DNA of 64,000 nt from Candidatus Melainabacteria bacterium (GCA_017307165.1 JAFKGK010000003.1:1-64000), one strand, 5' to 3'. Counted from the first letter of the stretch, positions 26,330-35,792 are shown. The notes: generated from the sequence alone by a model not told the origin. A program made the numbers and translations.

Positions 26330-29300
26330 TTATTTGCGCTCCCTAGATTTGTCGTTTTGCATGTCTGCCGGGCGCTGCATCTCTGTCAATTTTTGCATGG
26401 TATGGATGCGGGCCGTCGCATAATCAGTTCGCTCGTAGGACTTTAGATCGGCCTTGTTTTGTGCTGCCGCTGCTGCTGCTGCTTCGTCTTCCAGTGCTTT
26501 TGCTTCTCTTTCCTCAGTCTCTCTTTGCAATTTGATCGCCTGCTCCATCAACAATTTGGCTGCTGGTGCCCACGAATAGCTCCTGACTGGCCCCTCTACC
26601 ATTGCCATCCTGCGAGCTGTTAATACCTGCTGGTTATTTATAGGCACAGAATAATGCCCTTGCGGTCTGGTCTTATCGTTATCGAGTGTCAGGCAATACC
26701 AGCGCCCCTCCATATACGTGTACCATGGCTCACTCGGGGGATTGTCGCTCCGGCGATCAGCCCCGGCAAATGCTGGTCTAGCTGATAATATTTTGGCAAG
26801 CCTTGCCGCTCTATTGTCATCTCCAAGCATTTGCCACAGATAAGCGGCCTTTTGATGAGGCGTTAGCCACATATATTGCCCTGAAGGTAACATGTAATGG
26901 TTGGCAGTGTTGCATAGGTTTGCATCCGGCTCATTGAGTTGCTGTAACAGCTTTTGGGCTTGTGCTGATGCTCCAGCCTCCAAATAAATCGCTGCGGCAG
27001 TCACGAGATTATCTTGACCAAGCAGTGTAGCCAACTTAAAAGGCTGCATGTCGCGCACGATAGCCAATGCCGCCGTTTTGCGCCCAGCCGCTAGATCGAT
27101 CGTCGCTAATTGCAATAGATTGCGTACATACTCATCACTTGCAGTGCCCAAAGTCTGGCTCAGGACAGCAAGGTATCTTGTCTGGTATTTGAGCGCATCA
27201 TCATACAAAGATCTTGCAAGGCAAAAATCAATAATTGCATTTAACGTTTTGAGAGTTTGAGTGTCTGCTTCTCCTAAGGCCTGGCTTTGAAAATCGAGTA
27301 GATATGTTAAAAACGGCCTGGCATCATCTGTATATGTGTCTCGGTTTGGCGACATCATCATCACTGATTGTGGTTGCCCAAGATACTTTTGAGGTATTTG
27401 CACATATGACCTGATCGTGATTATTTTTTCTTGTGCTAGAGCATCTTGTGACCTGCCGTACTTATTGAGCAGGCCTATGTACGTAGAACGTGGATATAGG
27501 GTATCCATACCATGGATGCCGTGATTGTACTCTGCGATTTGCATAGCATTTTTTATATGTGACATTGCCTTGGTTGCATCGCCAGATGCTGCAGCGTCAA
27601 GAGCCAGATCCTGCTCGATTTTGATCAATTGCCGATTGCGAGGACCGCCATGGCTTGCAATTTGAGCTGGGCTCTGGTCCAAAGTAGCGTGCGGCACTTT
27701 AATCTCCGCTACTGTGTTTTTCCAGATCGATTCTTTCTCCAGAATGTTTGCAAGAGATTGACCATCAATTATCTTGCGGTCCTGCCGCTCATTCCATTTT
27801 TGCAATCTTAGTGTCACCTTGCGTTTTAATTCGGTTGTCTCTGGACTTTCTAAAAATGGACGCGATGTATTGATCACCCTTGCTATGCGCCTGGCGACGT
27901 CGTCACTGATTGCTTGCGGGTCTTGTTGCATCGTGCGATCTAGCTTAGTCAGAAAAAGAGCCATGTTTTGGATCGGAAAGGACGACAAATGGGGCCTCAT
28001 ATCGGTTTCGACACTCTTGAGTATTTCATCGATTGTGTTTGCCTCAGTCACAATTGGTACTGTTAAAGCCGTTAAATCATCGATTTTGCTTGCTTGTGCT
28101 AGCAGGTTTTTATCCCCATCCGTCGTCACCTTGGTCAAGGCAAGATCGGTCAAACGTTTGCAAGACACCGGGTCCCCAGATATTGCATAAGCGTGCGCAA
28201 AATTGGAAAAGAACGATAAGACCCAGGGCTCAGGTATAAGTCTCAATAGTTGTCCACTATCATCTGATTTATTGTCTGGCGTCTTATCCAGGTAGCGATC
28301 GACAGCCAATAATATCTCCAGATCTTTTGGCGCGTTTTTTGTCTCAGTCACCCCAGTATTGCGCAGTCTAAAAAATCTAGCCGGATCATCCTTGTCTGAT
28401 TGGAGCGGCAGACCTTTCAGTAGCGCATAGGCTTTATCTTTATCGTTGCTATTGAGAGCATCGACCGCGAGTTTAGCCTGCCACCATTTATAGTGTTGAG
28501 GTTGACAATCTAGAGCATCGTCAAATCTGGTTCGCATAGCCAGGAGATTGCTCTGCATATTGTGGCTATGCAAGGCTCCCGATTGATACCAACACCTTGG
28601 AGATATTGCCGATGGTTCAGCGAATGCTCCCAGGTCTGTCTCGCCTTTATCCAAGTTTGCCATTGCCGACCTGAGGCCTTTTGCCGAGGCCGAATCCGTC
28701 CGATCGAGATATCTGATCCAATCTTTGAGCTCTTGGTCCGATAGTTTTTTAAATAATTGCAGTGAATGCACTGCCGCATCTCTGTCTCCTGCAGTTGAGC
28801 AGCACTGTGCATATTGAAGTTGTGCCCGCAGCAACAACGGCAGATCGAGGGCATTAAATTGTGATTTAAACTCAGACTGCCAGATAGTCTGCTGATAGAG
28901 CTCATCAATTTGTCTGGCTCTTTTAAAGTCCCGCAGCCTTGCAAGTTGGCAGGCTAAAGGGTGCAACGATGCAGCTGCGTATTGGGAGTCGGCAGGTTGC
29001 ACTAGTTGATAAAGCTCATTTATATAGGCTAGCGACTCGGCCGAGCTGGTTTTTTTGATTTTGTCCCTTAGATCTAGTGCTGCCCATGCGCTGAGTACCA
29101 GCATCTTGCTGCCAGGATCCAGGCTCGAGCGATGATTGAGGAGATTGGTCAGGATGGCTCCACAATCATCGCTGCGCTCAGTCTGTGCAAGATACATAGC
29201 CAAGTCGCACAAGGCCACGATCTCGGTCGGTGCGAGATCCCTGGCTGATGTCGCGGAACGCTGGACAGCATATTTAATAATCTGATTGCTGTCATCAAAC

Positions 29301-29983
29301 ATGGCCCGATCATCAAATATTTGCAGTAGGTTTAATGCCAGTACTGTCAGGGCCCCATCCTTTTTGCCCGGATAGGTGCGATAAATCGCCTTGCGCATGC
29401 AGCTATCGATAAAAAGCTGCAGCGCGTTGTCGCTGAAAAATCTCAAACTTGCGAGCGGCTGATTTGATGCAAATGATGACTCGAGGCGAAATATGTCATC
29501 TTGATCTTGTTGTTGCTGTTGCAAAGCACGAGGCTTTGCCTCTAGATAGAAAGTGTAGGGTGTCAGCCGTGCCAAATTGTAGACAGTGACTGGCGTTAGC
29601 GAATCGTATGGACGTTGTAATAATGCGGAGATCGCTTGATTGGAAAGGCCTTTGACCTCTTTGCCATCGATGGCAATCAATTTGTCGTCTTGATCGACTA
29701 TCCACGCTCCGACCTGATCTGGAAAGCAAAGATATGCGGCCCCATCAGGATCACGCTTGACGGTGATTTGTTTGGGGTCTGCCACTAAATTTGGTGACGG
29801 CAGATCGTATTGCATTTTGTACAGATTAAGTTTGACCTTGTCGGTCGCGGCTGGTCTGGGTGCGGACTTAGTCGTTTGTCCTGGTTTGCTAAGTGCAGCC
29901 ATTGGCGTAGTGAATGCTCCTACAGTCAAGGCTATCGCAAATATTGCAGCGGTCTGGCGGGGCTTGATCATGTAGTGTCTCAT
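26330..29983 (-). CDS. Giant exported TPR protein with PDZ-like N-terminal domain (copy 2)
   Basis: This 1217-aa protein has a signal peptide (about 10-32, AAIFAIALTVGAFTTPMAALS). A PDZ-like unit follows (about 60-150) with DDKLIAIDGKEVKGLS and ISALLQRPYD, the counterpart of the segment in copy 4. Helical repeats with TPR character fill the middle. The end has an Ala/Glu-rich coiled coil (EEREAKALEDEAAAAAAA) and the shared motif RTDYATARIHTMQ (about 1185-1197). The start overlaps the zinc-ribbon gene stop by 4 nt, and the stop abuts the next giant gene. Confidence 0.8.
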   Translation of the reverse strand: MRHYMIKPRQTAAIFAIALTVGAFTTPMAALSKPGQTTKSAPRPAATDKVKLNLYKMQYDLPSPNLVADPKQITVKRDPDGAAYLCFPDQVGAWIVDQDDKLIAIDGKEVKGLSNQAISALLQRPYDSLTPVTVYNLARLTPYTFYLEAKPRALQQQQQDQDDIFRLESSFASNQPLASLRFFSDNALQLFIDSCMRKAIYRTYPGKKDGALTVLALNLLQIFDDRAMFDDSNQIIKYAVQRSATSARDLAPTEIVALCDLAMYLAQTERSDDCGAILTNLLNHRSSLDPGSKMLVLSAWAALDLRDKIKKTSSAESLAYINELYQLVQPADSQYAAASLHPLACQLARLRDFKRARQIDELYQQTIWQSEFKSQFNALDLPLLLRAQLQYAQCCSTAGDRDAAVHSLQLFKKLSDQELKDWIRYLDRTDSASAKGLRSAMANLDKGETDLGAFAEPSAISPRCWYQSGALHSHNMQSNLLAMRTRFDDALDCQPQHYKWWQAKLAVDALNSNDKDKAYALLKGLPLQSDKDDPARFFRLRNTGVTETKNAPKDLEILLAVDRYLDKTPDNKSDDSGQLLRLIPEPWVLSFFSNFAHAYAISGDPVSCKRLTDLALTKVTTDGDKNLLAQASKIDDLTALTVPIVTEANTIDEILKSVETDMRPHLSSFPIQNMALFLTKLDRTMQQDPQAISDDVARRIARVINTSRPFLESPETTELKRKVTLRLQKWNERQDRKIIDGQSLANILEKESIWKNTVAEIKVPHATLDQSPAQIASHGGPRNRQLIKIEQDLALDAAASGDATKAMSHIKNAMQIAEYNHGIHGMDTLYPRSTYIGLLNKYGRSQDALAQEKIITIRSYVQIPQKYLGQPQSVMMMSPNRDTYTDDARPFLTYLLDFQSQALGEADTQTLKTLNAIIDFCLARSLYDDALKYQTRYLAVLSQTLGTASDEYVRNLLQLATIDLAAGRKTAALAIVRDMQPFKLATLLGQDNLVTAAAIYLEAGASAQAQKLLQQLNEPDANLCNTANHYMLPSGQYMWLTPHQKAAYLWQMLGDDNRAARLAKILSARPAFAGADRRSDNPPSEPWYTYMEGRWYCLTLDNDKTRPQGHYSVPINNQQVLTARRMAMVEGPVRSYSWAPAAKLLMEQAIKLQRETEEREAKALEDEAAAAAAAQNKADLKSYERTDYATARIHTMQKLTEMQRPADMQNDKSRERK

Positions 29984-31140
29984 TTGGCAGCAGCCTTTTT
30001 TTGTCGAGCTTGCACGCCGATCTTGCTAAATTGCCTCAGTGCGCATTTCTTACAATTAGTTCCCGCAGCGATCCTGCTATATGGTGTTGCAGCATATACA
30101 TGGTCACAAACTTTGCACTGCCACCAATAATTGGTCCTCGAATGACAGCGGACCTCGTTAGGCTTTGATTTGCCATTTTTTGTTTTGTGCCATTCTGCCG
30201 CAACTTTGGGTGCCACAGTAGATATGACGTTGGTTATCGAGGTTTTTCGATATCCGCAATATGGGCATCCGGTGTTGTAGATTATACGATCGGAGATTTT
30301 GACGTGCCATTCATGGTCGGGGCCTTCGGGGCATTTCCACCAAATGCGCTTGGTGCTGCTGCTGGTAACGTCTCGAGGAGTCAAATCTCCATTTTTTACA
30401 GGGTGCCATTGTTTGGCCAATGCGGGATGCGTTTTTTTGAGATTGTTTTGGGATGAACCCTTGAGGTTGCGGCAATATGGACATCTGATGCCATCCGTTC
30501 GATAATATCCCGATCGCCATGTGTGATTTTTGTTTGCTTTGCATCGCCACCAGACTTTATGTCCGACTGCCAGCGCCCGTGGATCTACGCCCTTGTTTTT
30601 TTTGTGATCAAATTCGGCGAGCACATCAGGATATTGGGCGAGATCCGTTTTTTGACCTTTATTGCAAATAAGGCATCCTGCATCGTTTTGAGTGCGGTTT
30701 ACAACCACTGCCTGCCATATGTGTCCTTCATCGCATTGCCACCAAAATTTTTGACTTGAGCCGTATGTGACCTGGTCTGGTGTAAGCTTGTTTTTAGGTG
30801 CGTACCATTCTTTTGCTATTTGTGGAAATTTTTTGCTGAGACTATTGGAATCCGCGACTCTTTTGCCTGCACAGTAGCCGCAGCCAAAGTTGGCAGACTG
30901 ATCTTGTATTGCTCTAAAGACGGTGCCGATTGGCACCTGAAATGAGTGACGCTTATTATTTGGGCATGTAAACCAGGCTCTAACGCCAGAGTAATAGGAA
31001 AAATCTTCGGGTCCATAGCCGCAATTCTTTTTTTTGTGCCACATCGCCGCGCCTTCCGGGCATACTCGCCCAAAGGGCATGCTGCGGATAGGATAAGGAT
31101 TTTCTACATCTTCGATAAAGATGGGGCCTTTACTTGGCAT
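29980..31140 (-). CDS. Five-repeat zinc-ribbon protein (DUF4379-type)
   Basis: This 386-aa protein is built of five copies of a unit of about 55 residues (about 30-90, 105-162, 172-225, 240-296, 313-370). Each unit has the form W-x-x-x-K-N, then a Trp-Trp-x-C (for example WWKCPEG, WWQCKVCD), a His-x-Trp or His-x-Tyr, an Arg, and a closing C-x-x-C (CGYC, CLIC, CPYC, CPYC, CKKC). This is the DUF4379/probable zinc-ribbon repeat, expected to bind zinc and perhaps nucleic acid. There is no signal peptide, so it is likely cytoplasmic although it lies between genes for exported giants. Its ATG abuts the upstream stop. Confidence 0.8.
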   Translation of the reverse strand: MPSKGPIFIEDVENPYPIRSMPFGRVCPEGAAMWHKKKNCGYGPEDFSYYSGVRAWFTCPNNKRHSFQVPIGTVFRAIQDQSANFGCGYCAGKRVADSNSLSKKFPQIAKEWYAPKNKLTPDQVTYGSSQKFWWQCDEGHIWQAVVVNRTQNDAGCLICNKGQKTDLAQYPDVLAEFDHKKNKGVDPRALAVGHKVWWRCKANKNHTWRSGYYRTDGIRCPYCRNLKGSSQNNLKKTHPALAKQWHPVKNGDLTPRDVTSSSTKRIWWKCPEGPDHEWHVKISDRIIYNTGCPYCGYRKTSITNVISTVAPKVAAEWHKTKNGKSKPNEVRCHSRTNYWWQCKVCDHVYAATPYSRIAAGTNCKKCALRQFSKIGVQARQKKAAAK

Positions 31141-34100
31141 CTATTTGGTCACCTCTTGCAATTTGCGTATCCAAAGGGTCCCCAGTTGGTCGTTTTGCTC
31201 GGCGGCCTCATTCAATTTGTTGTCAGAGAGAGCCATCGCTTTTTCATTGTCTCCCAACTCTTTAAACAATGCTGCAATCCGCAGATCTTTGCCATTCCCT
31301 CCGTTATCGGCCGACCAGGCGACCAGCGATCCGAGCATGTCTTTGGCCTCTTTGGTCTTACCTGCTGCCAACAGGATGGTGGCTAGGGTGAGCTGCTCCT
31401 GGTATATCCTCGCGCTACTCTTCCCGACGATCGGCTTTTGTTGGTCGATATAGCTCTTTTGCAATTTTATAGCTGCATTATAATCCTTGTATTGGACATA
31501 ATATCTGACAAGGTCATGTAGACTCCGCTGCGTAACATCATCTAATACCCCCCGCTCCGCCTGATACAGAGCCAGATTGTATTCCAGAGCTTGACGAGCC
31601 GATCTTGCAAAAAATACGTCCCGACCTGGCTCAGGCGGGATGGCATATGCGATTTCTAGCGATTTATCTTGTTTAGAAGCATTCGTGCCATTTAAAAATT
31701 GTTGCAGCTCGTTTGCTTTTCGCCTCAATTCAACTGCTTTTGCATTTTGACCATCGGCATCCTGCAATCGTGCCATCGCCAGCTGCAAGAGCACCATATT
31801 TGGAGCCTGTGGACGATTTTGCGACAGATAATGATCGATGGCTGCTGCACACACCTTGCTCGTCGCTCTCGTATCACCGGACTTTGCTGCCCGATTGGCG
31901 GCCACTCTTATAAAATCGACGTATTCGTTACCAGATTTATATGCATAGCTGCCCGCTATCATCGACAGATCAGACTGTTTTTCGGCTGCTGCAAAACAAG
32001 TCTGCAAGGCAGCGATGGCCTGATCTGCATCGTTTTGCCTTAAATAATAATCTGCAAGCAATGAGGCAGGTGTGACTATCGCAAAGCTATTGCCATTATT
32101 TGCAGCCACTGCTGTTCTGTCCACCTCTAAGGCTTTGGTCAGCACCTGAATTGCAAGGTCCAGGCGATTGTTTTCTTGAAAGGTTTCGAGTTGCAAAAAT
32201 TGTGGCAGTTCCCAATTTGTTTGAAATTGCTTAGCCTGCATCTTTTCCAGCTCGTCTATCAAAGTCCGCGCGAGTTTCTCAATATCAGGTTTTATGAGGG
32301 ATTTGCTATGGACTAGTTTTGCAGCTAGATCGATCCGCGATTTGGCTACCGCATACTCATTTTGCATTTTATCTATATTGTAGAGTGTGTATTTTATTTG
32401 ATCGTCTGGATCGTCATGATTTTGTTTTGCCAGATCTTGTGCGCGATCGATCGCTTTTTTATAGAGCGCCATCGTATGCAAGCTAAAATCGCCCATCGAC
32501 ATCGTAGACAGCAAAAGCATATCTGGCAAAAATGTAGGCGCAGAGGCTATGTTTGCCAGGCACTCATTGCGCCTTGCACTGCTGTAATTTTGATATAACC
32601 TCATTTCTCTGCTTACATCCAGACAATAAAAATTGGCTGCTTGAGCTGCATAACCTTTGGATTTTGCATACCGAGCCATTTTTATGCTATCGACAGAGTC
32701 ATGACATGTATAACTTATGAGCGAAGTGACCTTAAACATTTCATCCAGATCTCTAGTCAAACCCACATCAAGCAATAGGTCTGCCTGCTGTGCTGGCATC
32801 GCCTCTACTCTGCATCGATAAAAAGCAGGATCGTCCAGCTTGTCCAGACTAAATGCACGAGCGACGATTGGTATTTGCGATTGAAGGTGGTGCTTTTTTA
32901 GCGCCATGACGAGTATTCTGAGGTAATCATCCTGCACGTTGCCCTTGTGTGCAAAGAGATCGGGCATCAGAGCAAGAGCCTTTGGCTTTTGTCCCGCTGC
33001 CAAATAAGCCAATATGCATTCCTCTGGATAAGCGATTATTGCCATTCCGGATTTCATCTGGTTTTTGTTTTGCTCCAGGAGCCAGATTGCTTGCTCTGGT
33101 TTTGCAGAGGTGCGCAGCAATTGCGCTTGTTGCAACAGGATTGATTGGGCATCGCCGCTTTTTTGGATAAATGCCGTGGCTTTTGCGAGAGTCGCCGGTT
33201 TGCGATCGAGATAAGCGAGATTCAGCAAGATAGCGGTTTTTAATGGTGCGACTTTATCCGTCGATTGCCAGCCATCAGTGAGGGCTGCCAATTGGGTCAA
33301 ACGGACTTTTGCCCTGGCGGTATTGCCAGCTGCTGCGCTGGCATTGGCTAGATTGCGGGCGCGAGCGATCCTTAATACATTGGCTTTTGTCTGACTGGAG
33401 TCCAGCCCAATTGAAAAGTCTATGGCAGGCCGAGGTTGGCCCGCAATGGTCCTCAAGCACTGATCGATCAATTTGTGGTAATTGAGATTGTTGTCTGGAT
33501 AAGGCCAGGTCACTACTGGCAGATTGGCATTGATCGCAAAATCCGCAGGCAGACCAGCCGTCTTTTGAACAAAGTACTCATCCAAAGATTTTGCCAGATC
33601 CTTTTTGCCTGCTGCTGCAAACCTTTTAGCCATGGCATTTTTAAAAAATGCCGCCCTGCGTAGCTCATCCTGGTCTTTGGGGCTCAAGTTTTCTCGTTGC
33701 AAAATATTTTTGATGGCCGACCTGGAGCAATCCAGAGCCGCAGGATAATCGTGAGCTCTCTCGTAAAGCGCTGCTAGAGTGGCAAAAGCAGCACCTGCCA
33801 AAAAGTTGTATGGCATTGGTTGATAAGCATTGAGCAAGTTGCGGAGCGCGATATAGCGTTGCTTGTGGACAGGGTCGATCTTTGACTGCGCTGTCCCGGT
33901 GGCTTTTAGCAAGGCCAGTTGTGCATCTGCGAGCAAAATGGTGATCTGCATTTGCGGATTGGCACCATCGATCCCAGCTAGCAATTTGTCTACGATGTAT
34001 CTGGCCTGTTTAGGATAACCAAGAAAATGGAGGGTGATGGCTGTTTCTCTCAATGCCTCGACCTGCGAAAATCCCAGGTCTGCCATGGGCACATCAGCCG

Positions 34101-34452
34101 CACGCATTGCCAATGCCGCAGCGCGATTGCGTTGCGCATCCAGGCCGAGTGCATCAGAGCACGTCAGTACTGCCGGTAGTTGCAGCATGATGCGAGTGAT
34201 ATCCTGGGGAAACAGATAATCTGATCCCAGTGACAATGCTTGCTCGATCTCGGCATTTGCAGCTATCAGATCGTTGGGTGAGCCAAGATCCGAAAGATGC
34301 GCGTGAAAGATGTGCCAGCTTGCTTGCTGATACTCTTGCGCCAACGCCGGCAAGATCGGCCCCAGGGCCAAAGCAATCGCCAGAGCGATAGCAGACAATC
34401 CGCGGCCGAGCCCCTTTATGGCCTGTTTTTGGGCGTTATAAAAATATCTCAT
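31141..34452 (-). CDS. Giant exported TPR protein (copy 1, first gene of operon)
   Basis: This 1103-aa protein has a signal peptide (about 17-38, GLSAIALAIALALGPILPALAQ). Unlike copies 2 and 4 it has no PDZ-like unit; TPR-like helices start almost at once (NAEIEQALSLG) and run to the end (TLATILLAAGKTKEAKDML). The C-terminus ends DQLGTLWIRKLQEVTK, a weaker form of the motif in the other three giants. The gene starts 60 nt after the GNAT-toxin stop on the same strand, so it may have its own promoter or read-through from the toxin-antitoxin unit. Confidence 0.8.
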   Translation of the reverse strand: MRYFYNAQKQAIKGLGRGLSAIALAIALALGPILPALAQEYQQASWHIFHAHLSDLGSPNDLIAANAEIEQALSLGSDYLFPQDITRIMLQLPAVLTCSDALGLDAQRNRAAALAMRAADVPMADLGFSQVEALRETAITLHFLGYPKQARYIVDKLLAGIDGANPQMQITILLADAQLALLKATGTAQSKIDPVHKQRYIALRNLLNAYQPMPYNFLAGAAFATLAALYERAHDYPAALDCSRSAIKNILQRENLSPKDQDELRRAAFFKNAMAKRFAAAGKKDLAKSLDEYFVQKTAGLPADFAINANLPVVTWPYPDNNLNYHKLIDQCLRTIAGQPRPAIDFSIGLDSSQTKANVLRIARARNLANASAAAGNTARAKVRLTQLAALTDGWQSTDKVAPLKTAILLNLAYLDRKPATLAKATAFIQKSGDAQSILLQQAQLLRTSAKPEQAIWLLEQNKNQMKSGMAIIAYPEECILAYLAAGQKPKALALMPDLFAHKGNVQDDYLRILVMALKKHHLQSQIPIVARAFSLDKLDDPAFYRCRVEAMPAQQADLLLDVGLTRDLDEMFKVTSLISYTCHDSVDSIKMARYAKSKGYAAQAANFYCLDVSREMRLYQNYSSARRNECLANIASAPTFLPDMLLLSTMSMGDFSLHTMALYKKAIDRAQDLAKQNHDDPDDQIKYTLYNIDKMQNEYAVAKSRIDLAAKLVHSKSLIKPDIEKLARTLIDELEKMQAKQFQTNWELPQFLQLETFQENNRLDLAIQVLTKALEVDRTAVAANNGNSFAIVTPASLLADYYLRQNDADQAIAALQTCFAAAEKQSDLSMIAGSYAYKSGNEYVDFIRVAANRAAKSGDTRATSKVCAAAIDHYLSQNRPQAPNMVLLQLAMARLQDADGQNAKAVELRRKANELQQFLNGTNASKQDKSLEIAYAIPPEPGRDVFFARSARQALEYNLALYQAERGVLDDVTQRSLHDLVRYYVQYKDYNAAIKLQKSYIDQQKPIVGKSSARIYQEQLTLATILLAAGKTKEAKDMLGSLVAWSADNGGNGKDLRIAALFKELGDNEKAMALSDNKLNEAAEQNDQLGTLWIRKLQEVTK

Positions 34453-34512
34453 TTTTGCAGTCTAACAGAACAGTCAGAATGCAGGAATGGGATTTACCCT
34501 TATGAAGTAAGG

Positions 34513-35097
34513 CTAGACTGATTTGAACTCTGCTGCTACTGCACGCATTGTTTTAATGAGTCTGCGAGGTTTACTCGTTAAAGGTGTAAACCCGTATTTT
34601 AAATAAAAGTTGAGCGGATCTGTCGCACCAGTCGTCAGGTCTTGTGCGGATGGTTGCTCTGCGTCGATAACCAATAAAGCACTGCCGATCTCTTTTGTGA
34701 TCTTTAAACAGCGCAACTGAGCATCTGTAAGCAGAAACTCTCCAAATCTCGGTTTTATGCCGCTGGAGGCGTAAAGCTTTTCACTAAAGTCTCTATCGAC
34801 TCCCAAGCGTCCCAAGAGAATGCCGCTAACCTGAGGATATCTACTCAATCTTTTTTTAGCTCTATCAGGGAGATCGCTATAAACGAGACTGATGCTGGAA
34901 AGTGAATAAAACCCTCTTATGACCATGTCACCTGGTGCTGTCAGGACAAAGATCGATGAGGCGAAGCTTGATACATCCCGATGCGCCTGGTCTTGAATGT
35001 ATTTAGTAATGCTTTGCAGATTTGAAGTGAAGTTTGAAGCGTCGTGGTCTTTGGTCCACGGAACGATCGTGTGTGGGAACACTTGATCGGACTGCAT
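34513..35097 (-). CDS. GNAT-family toxin of a TacT/AtaT-type toxin-antitoxin system
   Basis: This 194-aa N-acetyltransferase belongs to the type II toxins that acetylate the amino acid on charged tRNA and block translation. Visible features are the GFYSLSSISL strand, ILLGRLGVDRDF with the acetyl-CoA loop region, SALLVIDAE, and the ending NFYLKYGFTPL, where the Tyr of the F-Y-x-x-x-G-F motif is the usual general acid. The loop after LGVD is less glycine-rich than in TacT. It lies 2 nt downstream of its DUF1778 antitoxin. The target tRNA cannot be told from sequence. Confidence 0.85.
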   Translation of the reverse strand: MQSDQVFPHTIVPWTKDHDASNFTSNLQSITKYIQDQAHRDVSSFASSIFVLTAPGDMVIRGFYSLSSISLVYSDLPDRAKKRLSRYPQVSGILLGRLGVDRDFSEKLYASSGIKPRFGEFLLTDAQLRCLKITKEIGSALLVIDAEQPSAQDLTTGATDPLNFYLKYGFTPLTSKPRRLIKTMRAVAAEFKSV

Positions 35098-35099
35098 TT

Positions 35100-35381
35100 T
35101 TAATAGCCCACGATCTTTTTATGGCGACGCATCGCGTTGATGGAGGATTGATTTATTTGTGGTTCGGCGGACATCAATTCTGCTAACGCCAAACTTTCTT
35201 CCATTGTAAGCTTGATGACTCTTTGTTGTTCGATAACAAGCGATGCTTCTTTGAGAGCGGCTTGAACCATAAAATCGGAAGTTGATCGACCCTGCATTGC
35301 TGCGGCTTGGTCAATTTGTAGCTTTGCCTCTGCGGTAAGCCTAGCGTCGATTCTTTCTTGCTTTTTGTCTTTTAGGGCCAT
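35100..35381 (-). CDS. DUF1778 ribbon-helix-helix antitoxin
   Basis: A 93-aa protein starting at the ATG at 35381 (MALKDKKQERIDARL), which has a GGAGG ribbosome-binding sequence 8 nt upstream; the open frame to 35396 would place the start before that site. Residues of about 6-55 form the ribbon-helix-helix DNA-binding domain (RIDARLTAEAKLQIDQAA, RSTSDFMVQAAL), and the C-terminal helix (about 60-85) would neutralise the GNAT toxin. Antitoxins of this family repress their own promoter; a matching palindrome lies in the promoter just upstream. Confidence 0.88.
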   Translation of the reverse strand: MALKDKKQERIDARLTAEAKLQIDQAAAMQGRSTSDFMVQAALKEASLVIEQQRVIKLTMEESLALAELMSAEPQINQSSINAMRRHKKIVGY

Positions 35382-35402
35382 GCTAAAATCCTCCATCTTG
35401 AC

Positions 35403-35431
35403 ATTGTACTGCTATGTTCCGTACACGGCAA
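35403..35431 (-). promoter_or_regulatory. Promoter and operator of the toxin-antitoxin operon
   Basis: On the minus strand TTGCCG (35431-35426) and TACAAT (35408-35403) are separated by 17 bp, a good sigma-70-type promoter. Between and partly over them, TGTAC (35405-35409) and GTACA (35421-35425) form an inverted repeat that suits autorepression by the ribbon-helix-helix antitoxin. The predicted transcript starts only a few bases before the ribosome-binding site. Confidence 0.55.
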
Positions 35432-35462
35432 GGTGCAATGAGTATGAAGAGTTTTGCTGCAG

Positions 35463-35792
35463 CTACGCCGTCTCTAGCGTCTCTACCTGATAGTTGTAGT
35501 GTGCCAGTCGCGACACGCGATCCAGCTCATGCTCCTGGAGCTTGCGGCCAGCCAAAAACGCTTCAAAATCTGCCGGCTCCACTTTGCCCATGCGCACGGC
35601 CACGCGTTTGTTGACCTCGCCCAGTCTCATCAGCGCCACCGGAAACCCGGGCCTGATCAAAGTCTCGGCAATCTGCTCCAGCACCTCGATCAGCTGCGCC
35701 TCGCTAGCGCCACGATATCGCCCAACCGAGCGAAAACCCTGCTGCTTGCAGTTGTTTAACCATCCAGAGCTATAAAAATAATAGTGCGACAT
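35463..35792 (-). CDS. Small hypothetical protein
   Basis: This 109-aa soluble protein begins MSHYYFYSSGWLNN and contains predicted helices (EAQLIEVLEQIAETLI, LRLGEVNKR-like in ALMRLGEVNKRV). It has no transmembrane segment or signal peptide. I do not recognise a family. It is upstream of, and on the same strand as, the toxin-antitoxin pair, but 80 nt and a separate promoter lie between. The coding frame is favoured by GC-rich third positions compared with the opposite-strand frames. Confidence 0.6.
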   Translation of the reverse strand: MSHYYFYSSGWLNNCKQQGFRSVGRYRGASEAQLIEVLEQIAETLIRPGFPVALMRLGEVNKRVAVRMGKVEPADFEAFLAGRKLQEHELDRVSRLAHYNYQVETLETA

